Shown: piece by piece, positions 8,403-17,574 of the stretch
How positions within the stretch are numbered: the stretch's first letter is position 1
Layout: the number at the start of each line of letters is the position of its first letter
NCBI RefSeq assembly: GCF_001005085.2
Contig: NZ_LBMU02000043.1
Location: 38,677 to 102,676, forward strand
DNA: 64,000 nucleotides
Direction of reading: 5' to 3'
Origin: Streptomyces humi
GTDB taxonomy: Bacteria; Actinomycetota; Actinomycetes; Streptomycetales; Streptomycetaceae
Program-made: the position numbers and the translations under genes
Notes under the pieces: model-generated
Told to the model about the DNA's origin: nothing
The model's database searches: none
Seen by the model: only the letters and a program-made list of their open reading frames with translations

Positions 8403-9176
8403 ATGGATCTCCAAGTGCTTGCTCTGTACGACCGTGACATGCGTGAGGGCGCGCGCCCCGACGGCCCCGGCGCGCGGGTCGAACGCGTCGGCGCGGTGGT
8501 GCGCCAGGTCGCGGACGCCGAAGGGTGGAACGCCGTCCTGTGGTCGGCGCTGGACGAGAAGACCGCGGACGGGGCGATCGCCGAGCAGGTCGAGTTCTTC
8601 GGGACCCTGGGCCACGAGTTCGAGTGGAAGCTCTACGGCCACGACCTCCCGTGCGATCTCGGCGCCCGGCTGGCCGCGGCCGGGTTCCGGCCGGAACCGG
8701 CGGAGACGCTGATGGTGGCCGAGACCGCCGGACTGCGCGTCGACGCCGGGCTTCCGGACGGCGTGCGGACCACGCAGGTCACGGACGCGGCGGGCGTGGA
8801 TCTCCTGGTGGACGTCCACGAGAAGGCCTTCGGTACCGACGGGGCACGGCTGCGGCACCGCCTGCTGGCGCAGTTGGCCGAGTGGCCCGACACCGTGGTC
8901 GCCGTCGTGGCGCTGGCCGGGGACGAGCCCGTGAGCGCCGCCCGCATGGAGTTGCGGCCGGGGACGCGGTTCGCCGGTCTGTGGGGCGGCGGTACGGTGG
9001 CGGGCTGGCGGGGGCGCGGGTTGTACCGGGCCCTGGTCGCCCACCGCGCGCGGGTCGCCGAGGACCGCGGTTACCGTTATCTGCACGTGGACGCGTCCGC
9101 GATGAGCCGGCCGATCCTCGAACGGCTCGGATTCCACGCCCTGGGCACGACCACGCCGTACGTCCACGCCGGGTGA
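8403..9176 (+). CDS. GNAT family acetyltransferase
   Basis: A 257-residue GNAT protein with an acidic N-terminal region (about 1-115, MDLQVLALYDRDM start) and a C-terminal catalytic domain. The acetyl-CoA motif GWRGRGLYRALV lies near residue 202 and the final strand region SRPILERLGF near 240. No membrane segment is present. The ATG at 8403 has GGAG seven bases upstream; the longer open frame is a shadow of the preceding gene. It could be co-transcribed with the upstream acetyltransferase. Acceptor substrate unknown. Confidence 0.8.
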   Translation: MDLQVLALYDRDMREGARPDGPGARVERVGAVVRQVADAEGWNAVLWSALDEKTADGAIAEQVEFFGTLGHEFEWKLYGHDLPCDLGARLAAAGFRPEPAETLMVAETAGLRVDAGLPDGVRTTQVTDAAGVDLLVDVHEKAFGTDGARLRHRLLAQLAEWPDTVVAVVALAGDEPVSAARMELRPGTRFAGLWGGGTVAGWRGRGLYRALVAHRARVAEDRGYRYLHVDASAMSRPILERLGFHALGTTTPYVHAG

Positions 9177-9271
9177 GCCGCTACGGGCAGCCCCCACTGC
9201 CCGCGGCGCCCCGCACGGCGTGGACGCGGATCGCGGTCAAGGTCGGGCGCCCCTGAACGGGCGCCCGGAGG

Positions 9272-9535
9272 TCACCGGCGTGCCTTGGCCCGGTCCAGTG
9301 CCGCCACCCCCACCGCCGCCAGGGCGATCTGGATGAACCACTCGATCCAGTCGGGACCCTTGGTGTCGGCCACGCCGAAGCCCGCCGCGATCGCCGAACC
9401 CAGCAGCGCCGCCACGATGCCGACGACGATGGTCCACAGGAGACCGATGTGCTGCCGGCCGGGGACGACCAGGCGTCCCAGTACGCCGATGATGATTCCG
9501 ATGACGATGGCGCTGATGATGCCCGAGATCTCCAT
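9272..9535 (-). CDS. GlsB/YeaQ/YmgE-family small membrane protein
   Basis: An 87-residue integral membrane protein with three hydrophobic, Gly-rich segments: a start MEISGIISAIVIGIIIGVLG, a second helix around LLWTIVVGIVAALLGSAIAAGFG and a third around IQIALAAVGVAAL, ending in a basic DRAKARR tail. This is the layout of the GlsB/YeaQ/YmgE transglycosylase-associated family, linked to general stress in several bacteria though its molecular role is unknown. GGAGAGGGG precedes the ATG. The gene converges on the second GNAT gene and is divergent from the secreted protein gene downstream. Confidence 0.85.
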   Translation of the reverse strand: MEISGIISAIVIGIIIGVLGRLVVPGRQHIGLLWTIVVGIVAALLGSAIAAGFGVADTKGPDWIEWFIQIALAAVGVAALDRAKARR

Positions 9536-9753
9536 TTCCGCCCCTCTCCTGCCGGACTCCGCTGCACTCCAATCTGCCCGCTGGAGACCCGGCCAGTCCC
9601 CTCGGGTTGTTACGGCGGTTTTCTGTTCACCGACCCGACATGCCATGTACCTTTCAAGCAGTCGACGCGTGTAGAAATCTCGAGCTGGTTCTACGCGCGC
9701 AGAGTTGGCGCCCCGCACCGCCTCTTCCCCACCCCCTCATGGAGGTTCGCCGG

Positions 9754-11187
9754 ATGCTTGGATCCAGCAGATCCCGCCACAGACTCACCACCGCCCTGGC
9801 CGGGCTCGGGCTGCTCGTCACCGGAGCCGCCCTCCAGGTCGGCACCGGAGCCGCGCCCGCCCATGCGGCCACCACCTACCGCGTCCTGTTCGACGACGGC
9901 CACGCCGAGGAGGCGGGCAACGCGGACTGGATCATCTCGACCAGCAAGCCCGACCCGCTCTCCGAGGACTCCTCCCCGTCCTCCGAGACCGACTGGACCG
10001 GCGCGCTCTCCTCGTGGGGCGTGGCCCTCCAGAAGACCGGCAGCTACAGCCTGAAGACCGCCACCAGCGCCCTGACGTACGGCGGTTCCTCGACCACCGA
10101 CCTGTCCAATTTCGACGCCCTGGTGCTCCCTGAGCCCAACACGCTGTTCACGACCGCCGAGAAGACCGCGATCATGAACTTCGTGAAGAACGGCGGCGGT
10201 CTCTTCATGATCTCCGACCACACCGGGGCCGACCGCAACAGCGACGGTGAGGACGCGGTCGAGATCCTCAACGACCTGATGACGAACAACAGCGTCGACT
10301 CGACCGACCCGTTCGGCTTCTCCATCGACTCCCTCGACATCAGCTCCGGCTACCCGGCCGCGATCAGCGACAGCACCGACCCGGTGCTCAACGGCTCCTA
10401 CGGCACGGTCACCAAGAGCCTGATCGCCGACGGCACCACCGCCACCCTCAAGCCGGCCGACAACTCGAACGTCAAGGGGCTGGTGTACCGCAGCGGTTAC
10501 TCCGGCAACACCGGTGCCTTCTTCCTCACCAGCACCTTCGGCAGCGGCCGGGTCGCCTTCTGGGGCGACAGCTCACCCATCGACGACGGCACCGGCCAGT
10601 CCGGCAACACGCTGTACGACGGCTGGAACGACACCGGCGCCACCAACGCGGCCCTCGCCCTCAACGCCACCGCCTGGCTGACCGGCGCGAGCAGCGGCAG
10701 CAGCGGCGGCGGTGGCGGAGGCGGCGGTGGCACCTGCACCGCGGCCCAGCTCCTCGGCAACCCCGGCTTCGAGTCCGGCAGCACCACCTGGACCGCCAGC
10801 AGCGGGGTCATCACCAACTCCAGCAGCGAGGCGGCCCGCACCGGCTCCTACAAGGCCTGGCTCGACGGCTACGGATCCGCCCACACCGACACGCTGTCCC
10901 AGTCGGTGACCATTCCGTCCGGCTGCTCCGCGACGCTCAGCTTCTACCTGCACGTGGACACCGCGGAGACCACCACCAGCACCGCCTACGACAAGCTGAC
11001 GGTCACGGCCGGATCCACCACCCTGGCCACGTACTCCAACCTCAACGCGGCCTCCGGATACGTCCTCAAGAGCTTCGACGTCTCCTCGCTGGCCGGTACC
11101 ACGGCCACCATCAAGTTCACCGGTGTCGAGGGCTCGACCCTCCAGACGTCCTTCGTCCTCGACGACACCGCGCTCAACGTGAGCTGA
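9754..11187 (+). CDS. secreted protein, GATase-like domain plus C-terminal jelly-roll module
   Basis: A 477-residue exported protein. A signal peptide ends near residue 42 (PAHAA). The first domain (about 45-310) contains FDALVLPEPNTLFTTAEK and VKNGGGLFMISDH, the pattern of glutamine-amidotransferase/ThuA-like folds that many Streptomyces annotations call hydrolase; no complete catalytic triad is evident. A Ser/Gly linker with nine consecutive Gly joins it to a C-terminal domain (about 330-477) with LLGNPGFESG and SVTIPSG, a carbohydrate-binding-like beta sandwich. The ATG has GGAGG at 8-base spacing; frames upstream lack coding character. It probably acts on extracellular polysaccharide, but that is inference. 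Its 3' end overlaps the convergent GH2 gene by 14 bases. Confidence 0.8.
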   Translation: MLGSSRSRHRLTTALAGLGLLVTGAALQVGTGAAPAHAATTYRVLFDDGHAEEAGNADWIISTSKPDPLSEDSSPSSETDWTGALSSWGVALQKTGSYSLKTATSALTYGGSSTTDLSNFDALVLPEPNTLFTTAEKTAIMNFVKNGGGLFMISDHTGADRNSDGEDAVEILNDLMTNNSVDSTDPFGFSIDSLDISSGYPAAISDSTDPVLNGSYGTVTKSLIADGTTATLKPADNSNVKGLVYRSGYSGNTGAFFLTSTFGSGRVAFWGDSSPIDDGTGQSGNTLYDGWNDTGATNAALALNATAWLTGASSGSSGGGGGGGGGTCTAAQLLGNPGFESGSTTWTASSGVITNSSSEAARTGSYKAWLDGYGSAHTDTLSQSVTIPSGCSATLSFYLHVDTAETTTSTAYDKLTVTAGSTTLATYSNLNAASGYVLKSFDVSSLAGTTATIKFTGVEGSTLQTSFVLDDTALNVS

Positions 11188-13945
11188 GCGGGACGGACGG
11201 TTCCGGCGCGTCCGCCGGAACCGTCCGCTCCACCGCGTTCCAGCCGGACACCCGCACCTGGGGCCTGGAGCCGTGCAGATCGGCGGTCCGGTAGGTGGCC
11301 GTCAGGGTCGCCGCCTCGCCCGGCCACAGGCTGACCTCGTTGTCCGACCACCGGACGGGCAGCACGGGTGTGCCGTTCGCGTCGACCAGGTGGACGTCCG
11401 TCAGCAGGGCCGGTGTCTTTCCCGAGCCCGTGTTGCGGACCGTGACCGTCGTGGTGGACGTGCCGTCCGCCCCGGTCGTCGACGCCGTCGCCGTGACCGG
11501 CACCCGGGCCATGGAGGACAGTCCCGTCAGGTCGGCGTAGCCCGTCGTCGGAGTGTGCCACCAGTCGGTCTTCGCCCAGTCGAGGGTGTCGGACCTGGTG
11601 GAGAGCCAGTAGACGTTGCGGCTGACCTCCCTGCCGTCGGCGTCCGTGAGGACCAGCCGCGCCAGGTAGGCGGAGGACAGACCGCTCACCGACGCCGGCA
11701 GGGTGAGCGCGGTGCCGTGCGCGCCGTCGCCCTGGACCGTGACCCCGGTGACCGTCCGGTCGTACTTCTCGGTCCCGTCGGGGTTGAACAGGGTCGCCCG
11801 GACGGTGAGCCCGGACGCCGCCGCGTGCCGGTTGTTCACGACGACCACCGAACGGTCGTCGTAGGAGTACTGCGCGTGCACGGGCTCGTTGGCCTTCTTC
11901 GCGCCGAAGTAGGCGCCGCCCTGATCGAGATGACGGTCCATCAGCTGCCAGTGCAGGGAGGTCCAGCCGCTGTTGAACATCCAGTAGACGACGCCGGTCG
12001 AGGGCTTCGAGGCGTCGGTCTGGTTGCGCTCGTAGGCCTCGTACTGGGCACGGACGTTCTCGTACTGGGCGAGCTGGGCCTTGCGGACGTAGTCCGTGAG
12101 GCTCTTCGGGGCGCCGTAGCGGCCGGTGAGGGCGGCGTCGTAGACCTTCAGGGTGCCGAAGGTCGAGGACGGCGAGCGGTGGTACTGCTTGGCGTCCGGG
12201 TTCTTCCAGAGGGTGTCGAGTTCGGCCGGGGTCATCATGCGGCGCAGCGTGTCGAGGGTCGGGATGTCCGGGCCCGCGCTGGTCTCGGAGTTGAAGCCGG
12301 TGGCGCCGCCCTCCCGCTTGGCGTACCAGTAGGACGGCGGGACCCAGTCGTAGGGGCCGGTCATCTTCATGCCCGAACTGCCCAGCTGGGGAGCGGACTT
12401 GTCGGAGGCGGCGGGCACCACCGGCACGGTCCAGTCGGCGGCGTGCAGGGCGTCCAGGTAGTTCTTCTCGATCTTCGCGTCGGGCGCGGCGTCGCTGCCG
12501 ATCAGGAAGGAGGCCACGCTCGGGTGGTCACGCAGCCGGGCGGCCTCGGCGGCCATCGAGGCCTGGGCGACCTGGTAGTCGGCGGCGGTCCACTTCTCGC
12601 CGCTCTCTCCGCTGTTGGTCTGTCCCTCCCACTTGTCGCAGCACTCCCAGCCGGGCAGGGTGAGGACGCCGAGGCGGTCGGCGAGGTCGAAGAACTCGTC
12701 GGGCTCGATGTGGCCTTCCAGCCGGATGGCGTTCAGGCCCAGGTCGAGGGCGTACTTCAGGCGGTCCTCGGCGTAGGTGCGGTCCCAGCGCAGGAACTCG
12801 TCCGGTGACCAGCCGCCGCCCTTGATCAGCAGCCGGCGGCCGTTGACCGAGTACTGGCGGGCGCCGTCGGAGTTCAGCGGGGCCCTGACGTCCCGGATGC
12901 CGAATGTCTCGTGGGCGGTGTCCGAGGCCGTGCCGGCGACGGAGGCGGTGAGGTCGAGGCCGTAGAGCGGCTGACCGCCCATGCCCGCGGGCCACCACAC
13001 CTTCGGGGAGGTGAGGTGCAGATCCGGGGTGTCGGCCGGAGTGAAGGTCACGGTCCTGGTCTCGTGGGCGGCGAGGGCGACCGACCGGGTGAGCGGCACG
13101 CCCGCGACCGTGCCGGAGACCTCGGCGGTGACCGGCGCGTCGGAGTCGTTGCGGGCCTGTGCCCGCACCGTCAGGTCCGCCGTCGCGAGGGACGGCACCG
13201 CCAGCTCCGTCACCACGTGCGCGTCACGCAGCGCGACCGGGCCGCCGCGCCGCACCACCACGTCCCGGACGATGCCCATGTTCTGGTCGGGCGGCGGCTG
13301 GAGCCAGTCGAGCCAGCCCATGGTGAGGTTCTTGTTCGGGTCGTTGGGCTGGATCCGGAAGGCGACCGTGTTCGTCCCGGACCTGACCAGCGAGGTGATG
13401 TCCAGTTCGTGGTGCGTGTAGGCGCCGGTGACGTCCGAGGCGGTCGCGACCCGCTGGCCGTTGACGTACACGTCGGCCGCCGAGATCACCCCGCTGAAGT
13501 CGAGGTAGCTGCGCTGCGAGGGGTCGTCGACCTGGAAGTCGCTGCGGTACCACCAGGGCACCTGGAAGGGGGACTTGGGGATCTTCTGGAGGTTGGTGGA
13601 GACGAACGGGTCGTCGTAGACGCCGTCGGCGAGCAGCGCTGCCAGCACCGTGGAACGGGGGCCCGCCGGATACCAGTCCCGCGCCGGATACCCGGGGGAG
13701 GAGACCGCCGACGCGGAGTCGCCCACCTCGGCCGTGGAGCGGATCGCGTAGCCCGCCAGCGGGGTCCCGGACCCGGCCGCGGAGGGCACCCGGGTGATCC
13801 GGGGGTGGCCGTACGAGGGGGAGTGGACGGTGGCACCGGCCGGGTTCCTGGCGCCGGCCCAGGCGCTCGTGTTGAGTGAGCAGAGCAGGCCCAGGGCCAC
13901 GGCGGCCGTGGCGAGGCGGTGTCCTGGGGCGGGGCGAGGGAACAC
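11174..13945 (-). CDS. csxA: secreted GH2 exo-beta-D-glucosaminidase-type enzyme
   Basis: A 923-residue exported glycoside hydrolase family 2 protein. Residues 1-30 form a signal peptide (LATAAVALGLLCSL core, AWAG cleavage region). A sugar-binding beta domain (about 60-235), immunoglobulin-like domain (240-350) and TIM barrel (355-650) follow, then C-terminal beta domains. Asp485 in IGSDAAP and Glu554 in FNSETSAGP line up with the catalytic acid/base (Asp469) and nucleophile (Glu541) I recall for Amycolatopsis CsxA, supporting removal of glucosamine from chito-oligomer ends. It is shorter than CsxA, so a terminal CBM is probably absent. Start is a GTG with GGAG six bases upstream. A palindrome lies just upstream of the ribosome site. 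Specificity could instead be beta-mannosidase. Confidence 0.85.
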   Translation of the reverse strand: MFPRPAPGHRLATAAVALGLLCSLNTSAWAGARNPAGATVHSPSYGHPRITRVPSAAGSGTPLAGYAIRSTAEVGDSASAVSSPGYPARDWYPAGPRSTVLAALLADGVYDDPFVSTNLQKIPKSPFQVPWWYRSDFQVDDPSQRSYLDFSGVISAADVYVNGQRVATASDVTGAYTHHELDITSLVRSGTNTVAFRIQPNDPNKNLTMGWLDWLQPPPDQNMGIVRDVVVRRGGPVALRDAHVVTELAVPSLATADLTVRAQARNDSDAPVTAEVSGTVAGVPLTRSVALAAHETRTVTFTPADTPDLHLTSPKVWWPAGMGGQPLYGLDLTASVAGTASDTAHETFGIRDVRAPLNSDGARQYSVNGRRLLIKGGGWSPDEFLRWDRTYAEDRLKYALDLGLNAIRLEGHIEPDEFFDLADRLGVLTLPGWECCDKWEGQTNSGESGEKWTAADYQVAQASMAAEAARLRDHPSVASFLIGSDAAPDAKIEKNYLDALHAADWTVPVVPAASDKSAPQLGSSGMKMTGPYDWVPPSYWYAKREGGATGFNSETSAGPDIPTLDTLRRMMTPAELDTLWKNPDAKQYHRSPSSTFGTLKVYDAALTGRYGAPKSLTDYVRKAQLAQYENVRAQYEAYERNQTDASKPSTGVVYWMFNSGWTSLHWQLMDRHLDQGGAYFGAKKANEPVHAQYSYDDRSVVVVNNRHAAASGLTVRATLFNPDGTEKYDRTVTGVTVQGDGAHGTALTLPASVSGLSSAYLARLVLTDADGREVSRNVYWLSTRSDTLDWAKTDWWHTPTTGYADLTGLSSMARVPVTATASTTGADGTSTTTVTVRNTGSGKTPALLTDVHLVDANGTPVLPVRWSDNEVSLWPGEAATLTATYRTADLHGSRPQVRVSGWNAVERTVPADAPEPSVPLSSR
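11195..11226 (+). terminator. 14-bp perfect hairpin inside the 3' coding end of csxA
   Basis: GGACGGTTCCGGCG (11195-11208), loop CGTC, CGCCGGAACCGTCC (11213-11226) is a perfect 14-bp stem starting eight bases after the stop codon of the plus-strand secreted protein. It lies within the C-terminal codons of the convergent GH2 gene, so the terminator of one gene is also coding sequence of the other. Confidence 0.65.
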
Positions 13946-13966
13946 GGCGGTCTCCAGGCTCGTAAA

Positions 13967-13985
13967 GTTAGGAAACTTTACTAAC
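13967..13985. promoter_or_regulatory. palindromic operator at csxA promoter (ROK repressor candidate)
   Basis: GTTAGGAAACTTTACTAAC is a 19-bp near-perfect palindrome (arms GTTAGxAAA and TTTxCTAAC), 22 bases upstream of the csxA GTG. A related 18-bp sequence lies between the ROK gene and the permease. ROK regulators of chitosan/chito-oligosaccharide genes in Streptomyces (CsnR type) bind A/T-rich palindromes of this general kind; the exact published box could not be checked here. Confidence 0.6.
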
Positions 13986-14057
13986 TCGGCTCAAGCTAGG
14001 GTCCCGAAAGGGGTGTGTCAATCACCGTGGGGCCCGCGCGAGTTGGTGGCGCCGGTT

Positions 14058-15242
14058 TCAGGACGCGGCCGACCGGCGCTCGAAGACCAGGTCACGGGCG
14101 GTTCCCAGGGCCGTGGCCACCGCGCCGAGCAGTACCGCGTCCTCGCCGAGCCGGCTGGGCGCCAGCTTCGGACGCAGCGGGGTGAGGGTGCGCAGATGCT
14201 CGCGTACCGGGCGCAGCAGCAGGTCGACGCTGTGCCCCACCCCGCCGCCCAGCACCACCAGGTCGGGATCGAGCACGGCCGCGGCCGCCGCCACCGTGTG
14301 CGCGATCCGCTCGCCCTCCAGCCGTACCGCCTCGACGGCGGCCGGGTCGCCCTGGCGTGCCGCGTCGAACACGGACTTCGCGGTGAGCTGGCCCGTCATC
14401 CCCAGCCGCCGCGCGGTCTCGGCCACGGCCACCCCCGACACCGCGTCCTCCAGCCGCTCCGGCCTCCGCTGCCCGGGCCAGGGCAGGAACCCTATCTCCC
14501 CGGCGAGCCCGTGCGCCCCGGTGAACAGCCGTCCCTCGCTGACCACGCCCATGCCGAGACCGGTGCCGATCATGATGTACGCGAACAGCCGGCTGCCCGC
14601 CCCGACGCCGTACGTGTACTCGCCGAGCGCCGCCAGGTTGGCGTCGTTGTGCACCTCCAGCGGGACGCCCAGTTCCTCGCGCATCCGGTCGAAGAGCCCC
14701 GCGCGGCCCCAGCCGGGCAGGTGCATCGCGTACCGCACCCGGCGCTGCCGCTCGTCGTACACGCCCGGGGTGCCCACCACCCCGTGCACCACCTCGGCCG
14801 GGTCCACCTCCGAGTTGGCGACGACCTGCCGCGCGGTGCTGACCAGCAGGCCGGCCATGGCGTCCGAACCGCGGGCCCGGTTGCGCACGTCGGAGCGGGC
14901 GACCAGGGTGCCGTCCAGGTCGGCGAGCGCCACCCGCAGCCAGCCGCGGCCCACGTCGACGCCGAGGGCGTATCCCGCCGCCGGGTCGGGCGCGTACAGC
15001 ACCGCGGTACGGCCACGCTCCGGGGCGTGCGTGCCCGCCTCCCGGACCAGGCCCGCCGCCGCCAGCGCGGCCAGCGCGCTGGACACGGTCGGTTTCGACA
15101 GGCCGGTCTCGCGGGCGAGTTGGGCGCGGGAGGCGGACCCGAGCGCCCGCAGCCGGGACAGCAGCAGCCGCTCGTTGGAGCTGCGCAGTCGCTGCCGGCT
15201 CCAGGGCTGTTCCTGCTGCTCTACGACGTCACTGGCGGCCAT
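14058..15242 (-). CDS. ROK-family transcriptional repressor
   Basis: A 394-residue regulator. The N-terminus (about 10-75) is a winged helix-turn-helix with SRAQLARETGLSKPTVSSALAAL cores; the rest is a ROK sugar-kinase fold beginning GYALGVDVGRGWLRVALADL, with an ATPase-like GTGLGMG loop. The zinc-site Cys cluster of true ROK kinases (CxCGxxGC) is not present: the segment reads HGLAGEIGFLPWPGQR, as expected for a regulator with degraded kinase function. It sits directly upstream of csxA and divergent from an APC permease, with matching palindromes at both promoters, so it probably represses sugar-degradation genes and itself. The ATG at 15242 was chosen at the family-typical N-terminus; its Shine-Dalgarno sequence is weak. 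Confidence 0.87.
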   Translation of the reverse strand: MAASDVVEQQEQPWSRQRLRSSNERLLLSRLRALGSASRAQLARETGLSKPTVSSALAALAAAGLVREAGTHAPERGRTAVLYAPDPAAGYALGVDVGRGWLRVALADLDGTLVARSDVRNRARGSDAMAGLLVSTARQVVANSEVDPAEVVHGVVGTPGVYDERQRRVRYAMHLPGWGRAGLFDRMREELGVPLEVHNDANLAALGEYTYGVGAGSRLFAYIMIGTGLGMGVVSEGRLFTGAHGLAGEIGFLPWPGQRRPERLEDAVSGVAVAETARRLGMTGQLTAKSVFDAARQGDPAAVEAVRLEGERIAHTVAAAAAVLDPDLVVLGGGVGHSVDLLLRPVREHLRTLTPLRPKLAPSRLGEDAVLLGAVATALGTARDLVFERRSAAS

Positions 15243-15282
15243 CGCATCATTCTCACCGATTCCCGGCGCATACTTGACGCAT

Positions 15283-15300
15283 CTAGTAAGGCTCCTTAAC
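15283..15300. promoter_or_regulatory. second ROK-type operator between regulator and permease
   Basis: On the minus strand the site reads GTTAAGGAGCCTTACTAG, agreeing with the csxA-side palindrome at 13 of 18 aligned positions, including GTTA and TTACTA. Its core AAGGCTCCTT is itself an inverted repeat. It lies 40 bases from the ROK ATG and 60 bases from the permease ATG, so one bound repressor could control both directions. Confidence 0.5.
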
Positions 15301-15360
15301 TTTATCGGCCATCCCGCCTCCTCGGCCGACGTCCCTCCTCCTCGCGTCAGGAGCCCCGCC

Positions 15361-16842
15361 ATGTCCGGTAGTCCCGGCCGCCCCGTCCGTTCCGACGACC
15401 TCCGCGCCGCGCCGCCCGACGGCGGCTTCGTCCGCCGCGTCGGCCTGTTCCAGGCCACCGCCATCAACATGAGCCAGATGTGCGGCATCGGCCCCTTCGT
15501 GACCATCCCGCTGATGGTCGCCGCGTTCGGCGGCCCGCAGGCCGTCATCGGCTTCGTCGCGGGCGCGCTGCTCGCCCTCTGCGACGGCCTGGTCTGGGCC
15601 GAGCTGGGCGCCGCGATGCCCGGCTCCGGCGGCAGTTACGTCTATCTGCGCCAGGCCTTCCAGTACCGCACCGGACGCCTGATGCCGTTCCTGTTCGTGT
15701 GGACGGCGATGCTCTTCATCCCGCTGATCATGTCCACCGGTGTGGTCGGCTTCGTCCAGTACCTGGGTTACCTCGCCCCCGGGCTCGGCCGGACCTCCGG
15801 CGACCTGATCGGACTCGGTGTCATCGCCCTGGTGGTGCTGCTGCTCTGGCGCGGCATCGAGCACATCGCCCGGATCACCGCCGTGATGTGGGCGGTGATG
15901 ATCGCCTCGGTGCTGTTGGTGATCGTCGCCGCGGCGAGCGACTTCAGCCCCCACCTGGCCTTCACCTACCCGGCGCACGCCTTCGACCTGACGAGCGACC
16001 ACTTCTGGCTCGGCTTCGCCGCGGGACTGACCATCGGCATCTACGACTACCTCGGCTACAACACGACCGCGTACATGGGCGCCGAGATCAAGGAGCCCGG
16101 CCGGGTGCTGCCGCGCTCCATCCTCTTCTCGATCCTCGGCATCATGGCGATCTACCTGCTGCTCCAGATCGGCACCCTCGGCGTCATCGACTGGCACCGT
16201 ATGACGGACCCGGCCGACATCGCCTCGACCTCCGTGGCCTCGGCGGTCCTGGAGGAGACCTGGGGCAAGGGGGCCGCCGACACCGTCACCGTGCTGATCC
16301 TGATCACGGCCTTCGCCTCGGTCTTCACCGGCCTGCTCGGCGGCTCCCGGGTGCCCTACGACGCCGCCCGCGACCGGGTCTTCTTCCGCCCCTACGAGAA
16401 ACTGCACCCGAAGCACCGCTTCCCGATGCTGGGCCTCGCGACCATGGGTGTGATCACCGCGATCGGGTTCCTGATCGGCCGCCACACCGACCTGGCCACG
16501 CTGATCCAGCTGCTCACCACCGTGATGGTGATCGTCCAGGCGCTGGCGCAGATCGTCGCGCTCTCGGTGCTGCGCCGCAGGCAGCCGGCCCTGAAGCGGC
16601 CGTACCGCATGTGGCTCTACCCCCTGCCCAGCATCGTCGCCTTCGCCGGCTGGTGCGTGATCTACGGCTACGCCGACAAGAACTCCCCGGGCCGCCACCC
16701 CATCGAGTGGTCCCTGGCCTGGCTCGCGCTCGGCTGTGTGGCGTTCGTGCTGTGGGCGCGCGTCGAGAAGGTGTGGCCGTTCGGCCCCAGGGAGATCAGC
16801 GAGGAGTACCTCGCCGCGCCGGAGCAGCCGGCCGTCGTGTAG
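15361..16842 (+). CDS. APC superfamily amino acid/polyamine-type permease
   Basis: A 493-residue membrane transporter with about twelve hydrophobic segments. The first, following an N-terminal cytoplasmic tail, contains the APC signature GIGPFVTIPLM; later landmarks are GSGGSYVYLRQAF (helix 3) and GYNTTAYMGAEIKEPGRVLPR, typical of proteins that import amino acids or amines with protons. CAGGAG lies 8 bases before the ATG. Divergence from the ROK repressor across a shared palindrome suggests that the substrate is linked to amino-sugar metabolism, but this is inference. Confidence 0.85.
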   Translation: MSGSPGRPVRSDDLRAAPPDGGFVRRVGLFQATAINMSQMCGIGPFVTIPLMVAAFGGPQAVIGFVAGALLALCDGLVWAELGAAMPGSGGSYVYLRQAFQYRTGRLMPFLFVWTAMLFIPLIMSTGVVGFVQYLGYLAPGLGRTSGDLIGLGVIALVVLLLWRGIEHIARITAVMWAVMIASVLLVIVAAASDFSPHLAFTYPAHAFDLTSDHFWLGFAAGLTIGIYDYLGYNTTAYMGAEIKEPGRVLPRSILFSILGIMAIYLLLQIGTLGVIDWHRMTDPADIASTSVASAVLEETWGKGAADTVTVLILITAFASVFTGLLGGSRVPYDAARDRVFFRPYEKLHPKHRFPMLGLATMGVITAIGFLIGRHTDLATLIQLLTTVMVIVQALAQIVALSVLRRRQPALKRPYRMWLYPLPSIVAFAGWCVIYGYADKNSPGRHPIEWSLAWLALGCVAFVLWARVEKVWPFGPREISEEYLAAPEQPAVV

Positions 16843-16917
16843 CCGGGTGGGCGACGGGGCCGGTCCGCGTCGCCGGGCCGGCCCCGTGTCCTCCCTTCCA
16901 GGAGGTGCTCGTGACGG

Positions 16918-17358
16918 CTATGTCATGGGCGTCCGCCTGGCCGACGAGGCGGCGCACACCAGGCCGAGGCAGAGGGCCAGCGCGCCGATGACGACGTTGT
17001 TGATGATGACCCCGGTGTCCGGGCTGGTGCCGACCACCCAGGGCGCGATGATCATCCAGATGCCCATCGCGCACATGGCCCAGCTGAGGCCGTACATGCG
17101 CTCCGGAGCGCGGGTGAAGCCCAGCGCCAGCAGCCCTATCGCTATGCCCATGACCAGGTTGTGGGTCATGAGCGCGGGCTGGCTGGCCGAGTAGTGGACG
17201 ATCCACGGGGACGCCGCGCAGTACAGGCCGAGCAGGAACACCGGCCCGTCCACGAGCGCCACGTCGCGGCCGCCGAGCATGCGGGCGTAGCGCTCCCGCA
17301 TCTCGGAGACATCGGGATGGCTGGTTATGTCACTTCTGCCGTGCGAGACGTTGGCCAT
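16918..17358 (-). CDS. SPW-repeat membrane protein
   Basis: A 146-residue integral membrane protein with four hydrophobic helices and two copies of the SPW-type motif: AASPWIVHY in the first half and IIAPWVVGTS in the second. The short hydrophilic N-terminus (residues 1-35) is cytoplasmic. Proteins of this family are common in actinobacteria and have no assigned function. AAAGGAG precedes the ATG. Divergent from the small protein gene at 17575. Confidence 0.88.
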   Translation of the reverse strand: MANVSHGRSDITSHPDVSEMRERYARMLGGRDVALVDGPVFLLGLYCAASPWIVHYSASQPALMTHNLVMGIAIGLLALGFTRAPERMYGLSWAMCAMGIWMIIAPWVVGTSPDTGVIINNVVIGALALCLGLVCAASSARRTPMT

Positions 17359-17574
17359 GACTCGTCTCCTTTGACTTGCAGGCCTGATCGCGTCTGGTGC
17401 GTGCGATTTACGCCGCTTGCTCCATTCTGCTCTTATTTCCTCCTTATGTGTAGCTCCGTGTCCTGAGTGCGGCTCTCCGGTCGGCGGTCAGCGGTCATCG
17501 GCATTTCGGGCATGTCCGCGTCGATGTGGGGCAGCCGAACATTACGGCGGACGGCGACCCAGGAGGTGCAGGTC

